From assembly GCA_963813555.1 (NCBI GenBank), contig CAWEZX010000010.1, positions 62,001 to 126,000 of the forward strand: a stretch of 64,000 bases of DNA, read 5' to 3'. A program made the position numbers and the translations under genes. Below are positions 1 through 8,988 of the stretch, in pieces. The notes beneath the pieces were generated by a model. It saw only the letters and a program-made list of their open reading frames with translations, made no database searches and was not told the origin of the DNA. Source of the DNA: Roseiarcus sp963813555. Its GTDB lineage: Bacteria; Pseudomonadota; Alphaproteobacteria; Rhizobiales; Beijerinckiaceae. Positions within the stretch are counted from its first letter, which is position 1; the number at the start of each line of letters is the position of its first letter.

Positions 1-1784
1 ACGAGAATTCCGGAAGCGTCTGGCCCTCGTTGCTGCTCGAAGTCGCGACCGGCCTCTTGTGGGCGCCGTGCGCCGGACCGGTCCTCGGCCTTATCTTAAC
101 TGGCGCCGCGCTGCAGGGCGCGAACGTCCAGACGACCTTCCTGCTGCTTGCCTATGCCGCGGGCGCGGCGACGTCGCTGGCTTTGGCGCTGCTCATTGGC
201 GGCCGGGTCTTCACCGCGATGAAGCGTTCGCTCGGCGCCGGCGAGTGGGTGCGGCGCGGCCTCGGCGCCGCGGTGCTGGTCGCAGTCGTGGCGATCTTTT
301 TCGGCCTGGACACCGGGTTCCTGACCCAGATCTCGCTCGCCAACACGGCGTCACTCGAGCAAAACCTGGTCGACCGCATCCATCCAGCATCAGTCAAGGT
401 CGCCGCCTTGCCATCGTCCTCTGTCGTGATGCCGGAGGGCGGCGGCGCGATGATGAGCGCCAATCCGTCCATGATGATGAGCGCCAACGCGCCCGCGATG
501 GCGATGAATGGTAAGCCGGCCGGCAAGGACGGCGCCGAGCCGTCGTCCTCAGTCGTGATGCCCGAGGGCGGCGGCGCGATGATGAGCGCCAATCCGTCCA
601 TGATGATGAGCGCCAACGCGCCCGCGATGGCGATGAATGGTAAGCCGGCCGGCAAGGACGGCGCCGAGCCGTCGTCCTCAGTCGTGATGCCCGAGGGGGG
701 CGGCGCGATGATGAGCGCCAATCCCTCGATGATGACCGCCAATGCGCCCACGATGGCGATAAACGGCAACCCGGCGGCGGCGATGAAGGCGGCGGAAGCC
801 CCGGCATCCAAAGCGTTGCCGGTCGAAGGCTCGCTGCCGTCGCTGTCCGGCGCCGTCCAATGGCTGAACTCGCCGCCGCTCACCGCCGAAGCCCTGAAGG
901 GCAAGGTGGTGCTGGTCGACTTCTGGACCTATTCCTGCATCAATTGCCTGCGCTCAATTCCTTACGTCCGCGCCTGGGCGGACAAGTACAAGGATCAGGG
1001 GCTCGTCGTGATCGGCGTCCACGCGCCGGAATTCGCCTTTGAAAAAAATATCTACAACGTCAACCGGGCCGTGACCAAGCTGAAGATCGACTATCCGGTC
1101 GCGGTCGACAACAATTATGCGATCTGGCGCGCCTTCAAAAACGAATATTGGCCGGCCGACTATTTCATCGACGCAAAGGGCCAAATCCGCCATCACTTTT
1201 TCGGCGAGGGCGACTACGCGGAGTCCGAGAAGGTGATCCAGCAACTCCTCGCCGAGGCCGGCAAGGGGAACCTGCCCGCCGGCGTTGTTTCCGTCACCGC
1301 GACGGGCGCCGAGGCTGCCTCCGACGAAGCCGACGTCAAGTCGCCCGAGACTTACATCGGTTTTGCCCGGTCGGAGAATTTCGCTTCGCCGGGCGGCGCG
1401 ATCGGCGACAAGCCCCATGTTTATTCGACGGGCGACCTCAAGCAGCTCAACGACTGGGGTCTATCCGGCGAGTGGACGATTGGCGGACAGTCCGCGACGC
1501 TTAACAAGACGGACGGCAAGATCTCGTTTCGCTTCCATGCCCGCGACCTTCACCTGGTGCTTGGGCCGAACGCCAACGGCAAGCCGGCGCGCTTCCGCGT
1601 GACCATCGACGGCGCCGCGCCGGGCGAAAGCCACGGCGCCGACGTCAACACCGAGGGCGAAGGGACGGTGACCGACCACCGGCTCTACCAGCTCGTGCGA
1701 CAGAGCGGGCCGATCATGGATCGCACCTTCACCATCCAGTTTCTTGATCCCGACGTGCAGGCTTACGCGTTTACCTTTGGTTAA
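1..1784 (+). CDS. DipZ-like CcdA/thioredoxin fusion with Met-rich tandem repeat (5' end outside window)
   Basis: The frame is open to the left edge, so the N-terminus is missing; the first possible start inside the window is TTG at 30. The first ~100 residues are hydrophobic and carry the CcdA-type motif LLWAPCAGPVLG. A Met-rich low-complexity linker follows (nt 411-797). Next is a TlpA/AhpC-type thioredoxin domain with the redox pair CINC (Cys codons at 936 and 945) in DFWTYSCINC. The ~150-residue C-terminal domain resembles the carbohydrate-module-like tail of DipZ proteins. In the family, CcdA passes electrons across the inner membrane to the periplasmic thioredoxin. The next gene is an exported single-Cys MsrA, a plausible client. 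Domain calls are confident; the client is inferred. Confidence 0.85.
   Translation, partial: ENSGSVWPSLLLEVATGLLWAPCAGPVLGLILTGAALQGANVQTTFLLLAYAAGAATSLALALLIGGRVFTAMKRSLGAGEWVRRGLGAAVLVAVVAIFFGLDTGFLTQISLANTASLEQNLVDRIHPASVKVAALPSSSVVMPEGGGAMMSANPSMMMSANAPAMAMNGKPAGKDGAEPSSSVVMPEGGGAMMSANPSMMMSANAPAMAMNGKPAGKDGAEPSSSVVMPEGGGAMMSANPSMMTANAPTMAINGNPAAAMKAAEAPASKALPVEGSLPSLSGAVQWLNSPPLTAEALKGKVVLVDFWTYSCINCLRSIPYVRAWADKYKDQGLVVIGVHAPEFAFEKNIYNVNRAVTKLKIDYPVAVDNNYAIWRAFKNEYWPADYFIDAKGQIRHHFFGEGDYAESEKVIQQLLAEAGKGNLPAGVVSVTATGAEAASDEADVKSPETYIGFARSENFASPGGAIGDKPHVYSTGDLKQLNDWGLSGEWTIGGQSATLNKTDGKISFRFHARDLHLVLGPNANGKPARFRVTIDGAAPGESHGADVNTEGEGTVTDHRLYQLVRQSGPIMDRTFTIQFLDPDVQAYAFTFG
411..797 (+). 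repeat. Three in-frame 129-bp tandem repeats encoding a Met-rich linker
   Basis: Copies lie at 411-539, 540-668 and 669-797. Each encodes 43 residues beginning PSSSVVMPEGGGAMMSANPS. Copies 1 and 2 differ at only a few bases; copy 3 has diverged in its second half. Each unit carries about ten methionines in clusters (MM, MMM, MAM). The repeat sits between the membrane part and the thioredoxin domain, so it should be periplasmic. Confidence 0.95.
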
Positions 1785-1962
1785 GGGTTTCGTCCTGTAA
1801 CAGAACGCCCGCGCAAACGAAGTCGATGAGAAGAGCGAGGCTCTCGTAAGTGTGAATGACACGATTGCGTGATTAAGTCGCGTTGTCGCGTCGGCGCCAT
1901 AGAGACGGCTTATGCGGTGTCCGTTTTGATGATTCACTTTTTCCAACGATGGAGTTGAGTCC

Positions 1963-2679
1963 GTGATCTCATCCTTTAAAAGAGGCTCCGCTTTTCCAGC
2001 GCTCGTTCTCCTCGGGCTTGTGGCCTCAGCGGGCTTCGTGGCGACGCGATCGACGGCTGAGGAATCTCGGGTCGTGCCCACACCTGCCGTCGATGAGCAA
2101 GCCAATGGCCAGACGTCCGAAGTCGCGGTGATTGCGGGCGGATGCTTCTGGGGCGTTCAGGGCGTCTTTCAGCATGTCGACGGCGTGACCAACGCTGTCG
2201 CCGGCTATGCCGGCGGCGAGAAGGCGACGGCGCACTATGAGATGACCTCGAGCGGCTCGACCGGACACGCGGAATCGGTGCAGATCACCTACGATCCGCG
2301 CAAGATCACCTACGGGCGCATCCTGCAGGTCTATTTCTCGGTCGCGCATGATCCGACCGAACTCAATCGCCAGGGCCCGGACACAGGGACGCAATATCGC
2401 TCGACGATTTTCCCGATGAACGACGAGCAAGCGCGGGTGGCGAAGGCCTATATCGCTCAACTCGGCTCGGCGCATGTATTCCCGGCGCCCATCGTCACCA
2501 CGATCGAACCGGGAAAAACGTTCTATCGCGCCGAGGACTATCACCAGGACTTTTTGGCGAAGAATCCGGACTACCCGTACATCGTGTATAACGACCTGCC
2601 GAAGGTCGCCAATCTGAAGCGCATGTTCCCCGCGCTTTACAAGCCGGACCCCGCGCTGGTCAGCGACTCCCGCTCGTAG
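1963..2679 (+). CDS. msrA: Peptide-methionine (S)-S-oxide reductase MsrA, exported
   Basis: MsrA reduces methionine-S-sulfoxide in proteins. The active-site motif GGCFWG holds Cys61, with the family's GYAGG and the downstream GTQYRS and EDYHQDF motifs. The start is GTG at 1963. The first ~30 residues are a basic stretch plus a hydrophobic segment (LVLLGLVASAGFVA), so it is a signal peptide or anchor. Cys61 is the only cysteine, so no internal resolving Cys exists and an external thiol donor is needed. The upstream gene encodes a periplasmic thioredoxin domain, a natural candidate. The 178-bp gap between them holds no gene. Confidence 0.92.
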   Translation: MISSFKRGSAFPALVLLGLVASAGFVATRSTAEESRVVPTPAVDEQANGQTSEVAVIAGGCFWGVQGVFQHVDGVTNAVAGYAGGEKATAHYEMTSSGSTGHAESVQITYDPRKITYGRILQVYFSVAHDPTELNRQGPDTGTQYRSTIFPMNDEQARVAKAYIAQLGSAHVFPAPIVTTIEPGKTFYRAEDYHQDFLAKNPDYPYIVYNDLPKVANLKRMFPALYKPDPALVSDSRS

Positions 2680-2753
2680 GCAAGCGGCCACTGCGCGCGT
2701 CGCCTTGAGCGTAGGCAGGATGAAACTAGAGTCGCATTGGAGGATTTCTAGCC

Positions 2754-3149
2754 ATGGCAAAACAGACAGGTGAGCAGATCGTCCAAGACAGCACCACCGA
2801 GGCGCTAGCCAGGAGCGGCGAGGCAGTGAAGGAGATCATCAAAAACAATGCCGACGCGCTGACCGAGAGCGGCAACGCCTCGAGAGCCGCCGTTCAGGAA
2901 TTGACCAAAGCGTATCAGGAATTGACGACAAAGAACGCCAGGAACGTGAGTGCCGCGATGCAGGCGCTGGCGGCAGTGAAAAGCCCGACAGACTTCATCG
3001 AATTACAGCACAGGCTGATCAAGGAAGGGGTCGAAACCGCTGTCGTCGATAGCCAACGCATAGCCCAATTGACCACAGCCGTGTTCACTGCGGCTTTTGA
3101 GCCGGTCAAGAAGCGCATCGAGGCCGTGCAGAACGCCGCGCACCCCTGA
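2754..3149 (+). CDS. Phasin family protein
   Basis: A 131-residue, mostly helical protein without Cys, matching the phasin_2 type. The stretch ALAAVKSPTDFIELQHRLIK is typical of phasins, as are the Ala/Glu/Lys-rich amphipathic helices. Phasins coat polyhydroxyalkanoate granules. A good Shine-Dalgarno GGAGGA (2739-2744) precedes ATG 2754. No PHA synthase gene is nearby, so the granule link rests on family knowledge. Confidence 0.85.
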   Translation: MAKQTGEQIVQDSTTEALARSGEAVKEIIKNNADALTESGNASRAAVQELTKAYQELTTKNARNVSAAMQALAAVKSPTDFIELQHRLIKEGVETAVVDSQRIAQLTTAVFTAAFEPVKKRIEAVQNAAHP

Positions 3150-3469
3150 GCCATCGATTTTCCGGTCCCGCTGGATCGTCATGCGGGTGGCTGCATTCCA
3201 CTCTCTCTACCGACGCCGCACTAATCCCCCTCTTTTCGATCACGAGGCGAGTAGGCGACGCCCTACGGCTCGTTGCAATGACGCCGGCGATTGAAAACCG
3301 ATCGCATCCCGCGCGCCAGCCTTTCGGCTTCTCCCACGCGCGCAGGAATTCGAGTATCGGCCGGACGTGCGCGCCGAGGTGTTCGGCGGCCTTGCGCCAT
3401 TCGTCCTGCGCCACTGGCATGTCCTGGCCCTGAAGGAACGTCTCCCACAACGCGTGCTGCGCGGGGAGG
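3150..3469. other. Intergenic region with a possible gene fragment
   Basis: No recognisable complete gene. On the minus strand a short open frame (about 3450-3330) reads ETFLQGQDMPVAQDEW followed by helix-like KAAEHLGAHVRPILEFLRAW. It looks protein-like and could be a remnant or a small gene starting at TTG 3450. I do not recognise the family. Confidence 0.3.
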
Positions 3470-6265
3470 TCAGTTGGGCTCGTTGAACGAGAACCTTCGC
3501 GTAATGGCCGCGACGCGTTGGAGGTCTGCCACCTTAAGAGCGCTACTTTGGCCGGAAATCACCTCATCCAAAGACTTTTTTAGTGTCTCTGACACAGGCG
3601 CTGACGCATTCTCCCCAACACCGAGCTGAGAGACCATTTCTTCTAACGAACTGGTAGGAGTCGACTTACTAAGAACCTCATAAAATGATCGAGTCGTTTC
3701 TGCCGGCTGCCCTGTGTCGAGGGCAACCGTAAGCGCAACTAGCGGATACAGAGGAGATTCTCCATCGGCGCTCGTTATAGCAGCCCCATTATCAGCCAGA
3801 CGAGTCCGCACTAATTGGTAACAATTGAGAAGTCTTTTGACGCCCCGCGGCGTTTTTGCCGCCAAGCGACCGATCGCATCCGAAGCTAGGAAGTCTACCT
3901 CCTCCTGCTCTAAGGCGATTGTCACGAAGCCCGCATCGAATGTGTCGCCCACAGTTCTAACTTCGGGTCCAGATGGCGCGACGGCATCTGAGGCGGTCGA
4001 TTGTTCGGCCGGTGTCTGCGGTGCGGTCTGTTCCGCGTCGCTTGGTTCAGCTGGCGGCGCGGTAAGCGACCTGACAAATCGGGCATACGAACCATTGTTT
4101 CCTCCCGCGATCGTAAGAGGAGAGAGCCAAAAGGCAATTTGGAAGATTTTTTCGAGGTATTGAGTTGTCCGCTCCCCTCGGCTTTGGCCTGGAACGCCTT
4201 CTTGGCCAAGGACTGCTGCAAGCTTGGCGAGGGCTGTCTGGACACGGACGACATCGATCCCTACCACGACGACAAAAAGCTCGAAGGCGAGGAGCAAATG
4301 GATCGCTTGTAGAGCGTTGTAGACCTGCTCTTCCGAACACCGATCGAGATCGTCGATATACATAATCACTCGGTCCGGCACTGACTTATCCCGATCCGAT
4401 GGCACCTTCTCTCTCTCTTTCTGGGCGATGGCGTCGATCGCCTGAAACAGGCGGCGCGTCCGTCCGATCAGACCCATCTGCGATTCCAAGGCTTGGCTGT
4501 CCGGGTCATCTTCGAGCACGTAGCGAAGCAAGTGCGGTGGGTTTGTCGGTGTTTGTGGGTCGACATAACGCGCCAAGCGCTTTGAGGCCTCCTCGGCGGC
4601 GGCCTCTAAAGCCTTAGTCTCCTTGGCCGTCTCGCGGAGCTTAATCTCGCTCTGTAGGAGCTTCGCCGTCGCCGCAGCGTCGGCCTTGTCCACCTTCTGC
4701 GCGATCTCAGCTCCGCGTCTCGCGACGGAGTTTACGAAACGTAGAGCTGGCATTAGGCCGGCGGCAAGTGTTCCCGCCGCTGCGATCCACGAAAGCGCTG
4801 CTACGAAATAGCTCCAGTGGCCAAACCAAAGAATCAGGATGCCAGCCGTCACTAGCATGCAAGTTATGGCCAAGGTTGTCCAAAGGCGCCGCGGATCCTT
4901 TAGGAACATCGATGCGACAAGTAGGAGTTGCCGACTGATCGAACGGGACGTGCTTATCGCTTCCAGGACCGCCTCGACTGATCTTGTTGTGTCGTCGCCT
5001 GCCACCTCCAGGCCCAAAGCGGAGAGGTTGCCTCGCTCGGAATCATATAGCGCCCACAGGTCGTCCAGGGCGGCCCGTTCGAGAACTCGTCGCCCGCCGT
5101 CTTTCGCTTCGGTTTCAGCTTGGTCGCGGCTCATCTGAGCTTCGGCGGTCTTGAGGGCGCTGTCGCTCGCGATCTTGCGTTTGCCCTCGAGGTCGACATT
5201 CAGAGCGCGGACATGGCGGGTTACACGCTCAACGAGTCCCGCGTAGCTCGCATCCGTCTGCCCTTCCCAGCCTCCTGCTCGCAGCTGGGCGAAGAACTCG
5301 GCCGTGATACTTGCCCAGAGATTTGCGTCCACGAACTGCCAAGCGTTGAACCGGATCTGCACCACCCGCTCTACAATGCGCGCCTGTTTGGGTCCGGCCG
5401 TGCTCTCGCCACGCAAAATACCGGGCCGGACAATCTCACGGACTTCTCGATCGAGTCGTTCCATGAAACTAGACTTGCCGGACCCCCAGCCGCCGAACAC
5501 CGCGATAGCCAGCGGCGCGGCGCCCTCCAAGCACATCAAACGCGAGAGGGCGCGAGCGTCGGCATTCGTCTCTAGTACGTCAGGTCCATACGCGCTGGCG
5601 GTGCTGTCCGGATTAAATCCAGAGACGCCATCGGCCGGGGAACCTTGAGGCGCAGTTTTAGACCTCAGCGACGGCTCAAATGATCCCGCCGCCATGACGG
5701 TGTCGGATACCGACTTTTGCTCTGGCGCCATCGTCGGAGGCGACATCGCAGCCAATTCCTCTTCTCGAACCGCGAGTTTCTCGGCCATTTTTGTGATTTC
5801 ATCTGCTGCCTCGGCCATGACCCGCTCGCGGTCGGCGCGCTTGTAAGCGGAAAGAGGTTTTCCGTCGCGCGGCCGCAGGTTCTTGTCGCGCACTAAGTCA
5901 AGCGCGACCGTCGGAGTCGGCTGCAACAGCAGTGGGTAAAAGTACACTGCCTCTCCGGACGCCTGCCTTTCGCGGATGATCGCTATATCCTTCTCGACGA
6001 TCCACGTGGACGCCATTGAGTTTGGGGAAACGAGCAGGATGAAGATGTCGCAGTCCCGCAACTTGCCCTCAATCTCCCTGTTCCACTCGGCCCCGCCGGT
6101 CATGACCCGGTCGGTCGAGATTTCGAACACGCCATGCTTGGTCGCCGGCTGCAGAAAGCTGATGACGAACGACAGCCATTTGATCTTTCCCCTCGCGTTC
6201 GTGTCGGGCTCGTCCGCATGGGAGTAGCTAATGTATACGAGCGGCTTTCTGGACTGAGTCGGCAT
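3470..6265 (-). CDS. TIR domain - KAP P-loop NTPase, probable antiphage defence protein
   Basis: 931 residues. Residues 1-165 form a TIR domain (LVYISYSHADE at the start). SPNSMASTWIVEKD matches the S-x-W-x-x-E region of NADase-type TIRs, with Glu91 as candidate catalytic residue. A KAP NTPase follows: Walker A GGWGSGKS (258-265), the KAP motif RFNAWQF (~305-311), two membrane helices inserted into the NTPase (about 461-481 and 485-507), a coiled-coil-like stretch (520-565) and Walker B VIMYIDDLDRC (633-643). KAP NTPases are membrane-associated, and TIR domains in bacterial immunity consume NAD or make signalling nucleotides. It stands alone with no partner and is less GC-rich than its neighbours, suggesting horizontal transfer. 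The defence role is inferred. Confidence 0.85.
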   Translation of the reverse strand: MPTQSRKPLVYISYSHADEPDTNARGKIKWLSFVISFLQPATKHGVFEISTDRVMTGGAEWNREIEGKLRDCDIFILLVSPNSMASTWIVEKDIAIIRERQASGEAVYFYPLLLQPTPTVALDLVRDKNLRPRDGKPLSAYKRADRERVMAEAADEITKMAEKLAVREEELAAMSPPTMAPEQKSVSDTVMAAGSFEPSLRSKTAPQGSPADGVSGFNPDSTASAYGPDVLETNADARALSRLMCLEGAAPLAIAVFGGWGSGKSSFMERLDREVREIVRPGILRGESTAGPKQARIVERVVQIRFNAWQFVDANLWASITAEFFAQLRAGGWEGQTDASYAGLVERVTRHVRALNVDLEGKRKIASDSALKTAEAQMSRDQAETEAKDGGRRVLERAALDDLWALYDSERGNLSALGLEVAGDDTTRSVEAVLEAISTSRSISRQLLLVASMFLKDPRRLWTTLAITCMLVTAGILILWFGHWSYFVAALSWIAAAGTLAAGLMPALRFVNSVARRGAEIAQKVDKADAAATAKLLQSEIKLRETAKETKALEAAAEEASKRLARYVDPQTPTNPPHLLRYVLEDDPDSQALESQMGLIGRTRRLFQAIDAIAQKEREKVPSDRDKSVPDRVIMYIDDLDRCSEEQVYNALQAIHLLLAFELFVVVVGIDVVRVQTALAKLAAVLGQEGVPGQSRGERTTQYLEKIFQIAFWLSPLTIAGGNNGSYARFVRSLTAPPAEPSDAEQTAPQTPAEQSTASDAVAPSGPEVRTVGDTFDAGFVTIALEQEEVDFLASDAIGRLAAKTPRGVKRLLNCYQLVRTRLADNGAAITSADGESPLYPLVALTVALDTGQPAETTRSFYEVLSKSTPTSSLEEMVSQLGVGENASAPVSETLKKSLDEVISGQSSALKVADLQRVAAITRRFSFNEPN

Positions 6266-6675
6266 GGCGGGTTCCGTCGCGCCCCAACATCCGCCCGCAT
6301 TGCCCCGAGTTCAAGGCGGATTTCCTTTGTTCTACCGGCAAAAATGCAGCGGCATTCGATGTGGCGGACGCCTGTCTTCGCCGGACCCTGGCGCCGATGA
6401 GGCTTTTCTACGGCCGTAGGCCGTTCTTGCCGGGCGATGGCCGCGGTGTGATTGTGTTCGCCGCGCGGCGGCGCGGCATCGATGCCGGGTCAATCCCGGA
6501 TCCCGTCCGGGGAGGCCAAGACGATCGGGCTCGGCGGCCAGCTGCGCGAAGCCGGCCGACGGCCAAAGTTATAACCCGACATTGTCTTGCGCAAATCAGG
6601 ATTTTATGCTATTCAGAATGAACCGAGGATCGAATCCAGTTTTGCCGGATGCGCAGCGAAGAGGGAATCGAGGGA
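6266..6675. other. Intergenic region, no gene seen
   Basis: GC-rich spacer between the divergent end of the TIR-KAP gene and dispersed repeat copy A. I see no convincing reading frame, tRNA or known element. It is the 5' flank of the TIR-KAP gene, so its promoter probably lies near 6270-6400. Confidence 0.5.
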
Positions 6676-6796
6676 CAAAGATTTTTTTATTTGGATTCGG
6701 GGTAACCCATTGAAAAGTCCCGAATCCGCCAAAGGAATCCAAGGAAATCCAAGCCTTTTTGCTTGTTTTTATTTGGATTTGCTTGGATTTATTTGG
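6676..6796 (-). repeat. Dispersed repeat copy A
   Basis: Read on the minus strand: AAATCCAA-type words, then TTGGATTTCCTTGGATTCC, GGGACTTTTCAATGGGTTAC and an A-rich tail CCAAATAAAAAAATC. It shares the core TTTTCAATNNGTTAC with copies B-E. It lies on the same strand as the alpha/beta hydrolase gene and supplies that gene's last codons and stop. Confidence 0.85.
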
Positions 6797-7590
6797 ACGA
6801 TCTCGGCGCAGAACCGGACAATCGCTTCCAGCGTCGCTTCTGGCTGATCGACCTGCGGCGAGTGGCGGCAAGCATCGAGGATGAGGCTTGTCACCGGAGC
6901 GGGCGAGCGGGCCTCGATGGCGCGGATCTGCGCGGGCGTTCCGTATTGATCGTCCGCGCCCTGGATGAGAAGCGCAGGCGCCCGCCAACGGCCGACCGCG
7001 TCCTCGATGTTCCAGGCCTTGAAGTCGGGATCGAGCCAGGCTTCGTTCCATCCGCGAAAGGCGCTGTCGACGTGGGCGTGATATTTGGCGAGCCTCGCGC
7101 GCAGGTCGCCCGTCTCGTAGGCGCGTCGCGCCTCCGCGATCGAGGCGAGGCCCGGCGCCTCGGTGAACAGGTGAGGCGCGATTAAGAGAAGACCCTTGAT
7201 CCGGTCATCCGCATGCTCGCCGGCATAGATCGCCGCGATCGAGGCGCCGTCGCTGTGACCGAGCAGAATCCCGCGCTCAAACCCGATTGCCTCGAGCACC
7301 GCAGGCAGGCTGAACCGCGCCTCACGGCTCATGTAATCGAGCGGGCGCGGCAGATCGACAGGATCGGACCCGCCATAGCCGGCGCGCGAATAGGCGAACA
7401 CCCCATGACCGGTCGCGGCCGCGAGGCTTTGCGGAAAGTCTCGCCACAGCGCGACGCAGCCCAGTCCCTCGTGCAGCATGACGATGGTCGGCGCTTGATT
7501 TGGCGGCGGCCCGTAGGCGACCGCCTCCAGGCGCTTGCCGTCAGCGACGATGTCGCCGCGAACGCCCTCGATCCATGAAAACGCTGGCAT
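6769..7590 (-). CDS. Alpha/beta hydrolase
   Basis: 273 residues. Nucleophile elbow GHSDGAS (Ser113), oxyanion-hole region VMLHEGLGC (~37-45) and catalytic His in DACRHSPQ (~251) fit an alpha/beta hydrolase of the MhpC/haloperoxidase-like type. The substrate is unknown. It lies 15 bp downstream of an amidohydrolase on the same strand, so the two are probably co-transcribed, perhaps for degradation of an aromatic or cyclic compound (inference). The last residues (INPSKSK) and the stop come from repeat copy A, so the original C-terminus may have been replaced or extended. Confidence 0.85.
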   Translation of the reverse strand: MPAFSWIEGVRGDIVADGKRLEAVAYGPPPNQAPTIVMLHEGLGCVALWRDFPQSLAAATGHGVFAYSRAGYGGSDPVDLPRPLDYMSREARFSLPAVLEAIGFERGILLGHSDGASIAAIYAGEHADDRIKGLLLIAPHLFTEAPGLASIAEARRAYETGDLRARLAKYHAHVDSAFRGWNEAWLDPDFKAWNIEDAVGRWRAPALLIQGADDQYGTPAQIRAIEARSPAPVTSLILDACRHSPQVDQPEATLEAIVRFCAEIVQINPSKSK

Positions 7591-7605
7591 GGCGCGGCGG
7601 CGGAC

Positions 7606-8478
7606 CTAAGCGGCCGCGTCGAGCTTAAGCGCCTGAATGGCGTTGCGCTTGAGGATGAGGTCATGAACCTCGGGCTTGAAGCCGGCCTCGCGGAAATCCT
7701 TGATCCAGCGGTCGGGCTGAATGAGCGGAAAGTCTGAGCCGAACAGCATTTTCGTCTTGAGCTGGCCATTGGCGTATTGCACGAGCTGTGGGGGAAAATA
7801 CTTCGGGCTCCAGCCGGAGAGGTCGATATAGACATTGGGCTTGTGCAGGCAGACCGAGAGCGCCTCGTCCTGCCACGGCCAGGACGGATGAGCAATGATG
7901 ATCGTCATGTCGGGGAAGTCGACGGCGACATCGTCGACGTGAATCGGGTTCGAATATTTGAGGCGCAAACCGCCGCCGCCCGGCATGCCCGTCCCGATGC
8001 CGGAATGGCCGCTGTGAAAGATGGCCGGTAGTTTGTGCTCGGCGATGACCTCGTAGAGGCCATAGGCCATGCGATCGTTGGGGAAGAAGCCCTGCACGGT
8101 CGGATGAAACTTGAACCCCTTGATGACGCCCGCCTGGATAAGATCGCGCGCCTCACGCACGCCAATCTTGCCCTTGTGCGGATCGATCGAGGCAAAGGCC
8201 ATCATGATGTCCGCGTTGGCGGCGGCGGCCTGCGCAACTTCGTCATTCGAGATGCGTCTTGCGCCGATCTCGAACTCGCTGTCGACTGTGAACATCACCA
8301 GGCCAATCCTGCGTTCGCGATAATAGGCGATCGTCTCCGGAATGGTCGGGCGCTTGCCGGTTTTGAAGTATTTGTTCGCGGCGAGTTCGTAGGGCTGCCA
8401 GAGCTCATCGGCCGGTTGGCGGCACGAAACCTCAGCGTGCGTGTGTACGTCGATCGCGACGAGGTCATTGACGTTCAT
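7606..8478 (-). CDS. Amidohydrolase family protein (ACMSD/decarboxylase-like)
   Basis: 290 residues. Metal-binding DVHTH (His12, His14) at the N-terminus, FHSGHSG and IIIAHPSWPW in the middle, and LFGSDFP with the conserved Asp near the C-terminus define an amidohydrolase_2 TIM barrel of the ACMSD / gamma-resorcylate decarboxylase type. Members are Zn-dependent decarboxylases or hydrolases of aromatic acids. It is the first gene of a two-gene operon with the alpha/beta hydrolase and divergent from the quorum-sensing island; the promoter should lie in 8479-8745. The exact substrate cannot be deduced. Confidence 0.85.
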   Translation of the reverse strand: MNVNDLVAIDVHTHAEVSCRQPADELWQPYELAANKYFKTGKRPTIPETIAYYRERRIGLVMFTVDSEFEIGARRISNDEVAQAAAANADIMMAFASIDPHKGKIGVREARDLIQAGVIKGFKFHPTVQGFFPNDRMAYGLYEVIAEHKLPAIFHSGHSGIGTGMPGGGGLRLKYSNPIHVDDVAVDFPDMTIIIAHPSWPWQDEALSVCLHKPNVYIDLSGWSPKYFPPQLVQYANGQLKTKMLFGSDFPLIQPDRWIKDFREAGFKPEVHDLILKRNAIQALKLDAAA

Positions 8479-8745
8479 CGGCCTCCGCTCCCTCTGGACG
8501 ACCTCAGGTTGCGGGCCGTATCCGCGGACCGTGGCCGTCGCGACACACCCGATGTCGTCGTTCGTCTGTCAACTTTCTGTTGGAATATCCGATTGCTCAG
8601 CGACCGAAACTGCGCCGTTATATGGCGGGTATATGGCGCGCCTAGGATTGTTCTCCGTTCCGCCTCCACATATTTGTTGATTGCCATGACGTTGTTATGG
8701 TACATTAGTGACGGGACGAAGCTGCAATTTGGGCGGGAGGCGTAA

Positions 8746-8970
8746 ATGTCCACTGAGTCGGCCATGCTATACGAACGGCCAGGACCGTCAAAGGCGAACC
8801 GTGAAGAGGTCAGCCTGACGCCTTCCGAAGCATGTCGGCTGGTTGCGATTTGCATTGACCTGATTGATCTGTGCGCAAAGGTGACCGGAAAGATTGACCC
8901 GAGGGTCGGAGCGATCGTCGGCTACGCTCGCGACGAGGCCTTGTCCGAGGCTCTAAAAATTGGTTCATGA
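8746..8970 (+). CDS. Small protein of unknown function upstream of luxR
   Basis: 74 residues, with GGGAGG placed 5-10 bases before ATG 8746. The C-terminal half is helical (SEACRLVAICIDLIDLCAKV) with two Cys. I do not recognise the family. It lies 18 bp upstream of luxR on the same strand, so it is probably co-transcribed and could modulate the LuxR protein, which is speculation. Composition is AT-richer than the window average, like luxR and luxI. Confidence 0.55.
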   Translation: MSTESAMLYERPGPSKANREEVSLTPSEACRLVAICIDLIDLCAKVTGKIDPRVGAIVGYARDEALSEALKIGS

Positions 8971-8988
8971 CGTCTATGGCTAACGCCT

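Noticed and set aside
411..797. Repeat array that could be mistaken for CRISPR
   Set aside because: Units are contiguous, in frame and without spacers; they encode part of the DipZ-like protein.
7940..7960. GGTTCGAAT resembling a tRNA T-loop
   Set aside because: It lies inside the amidohydrolase gene and no acceptor or anticodon stems can be built around it.
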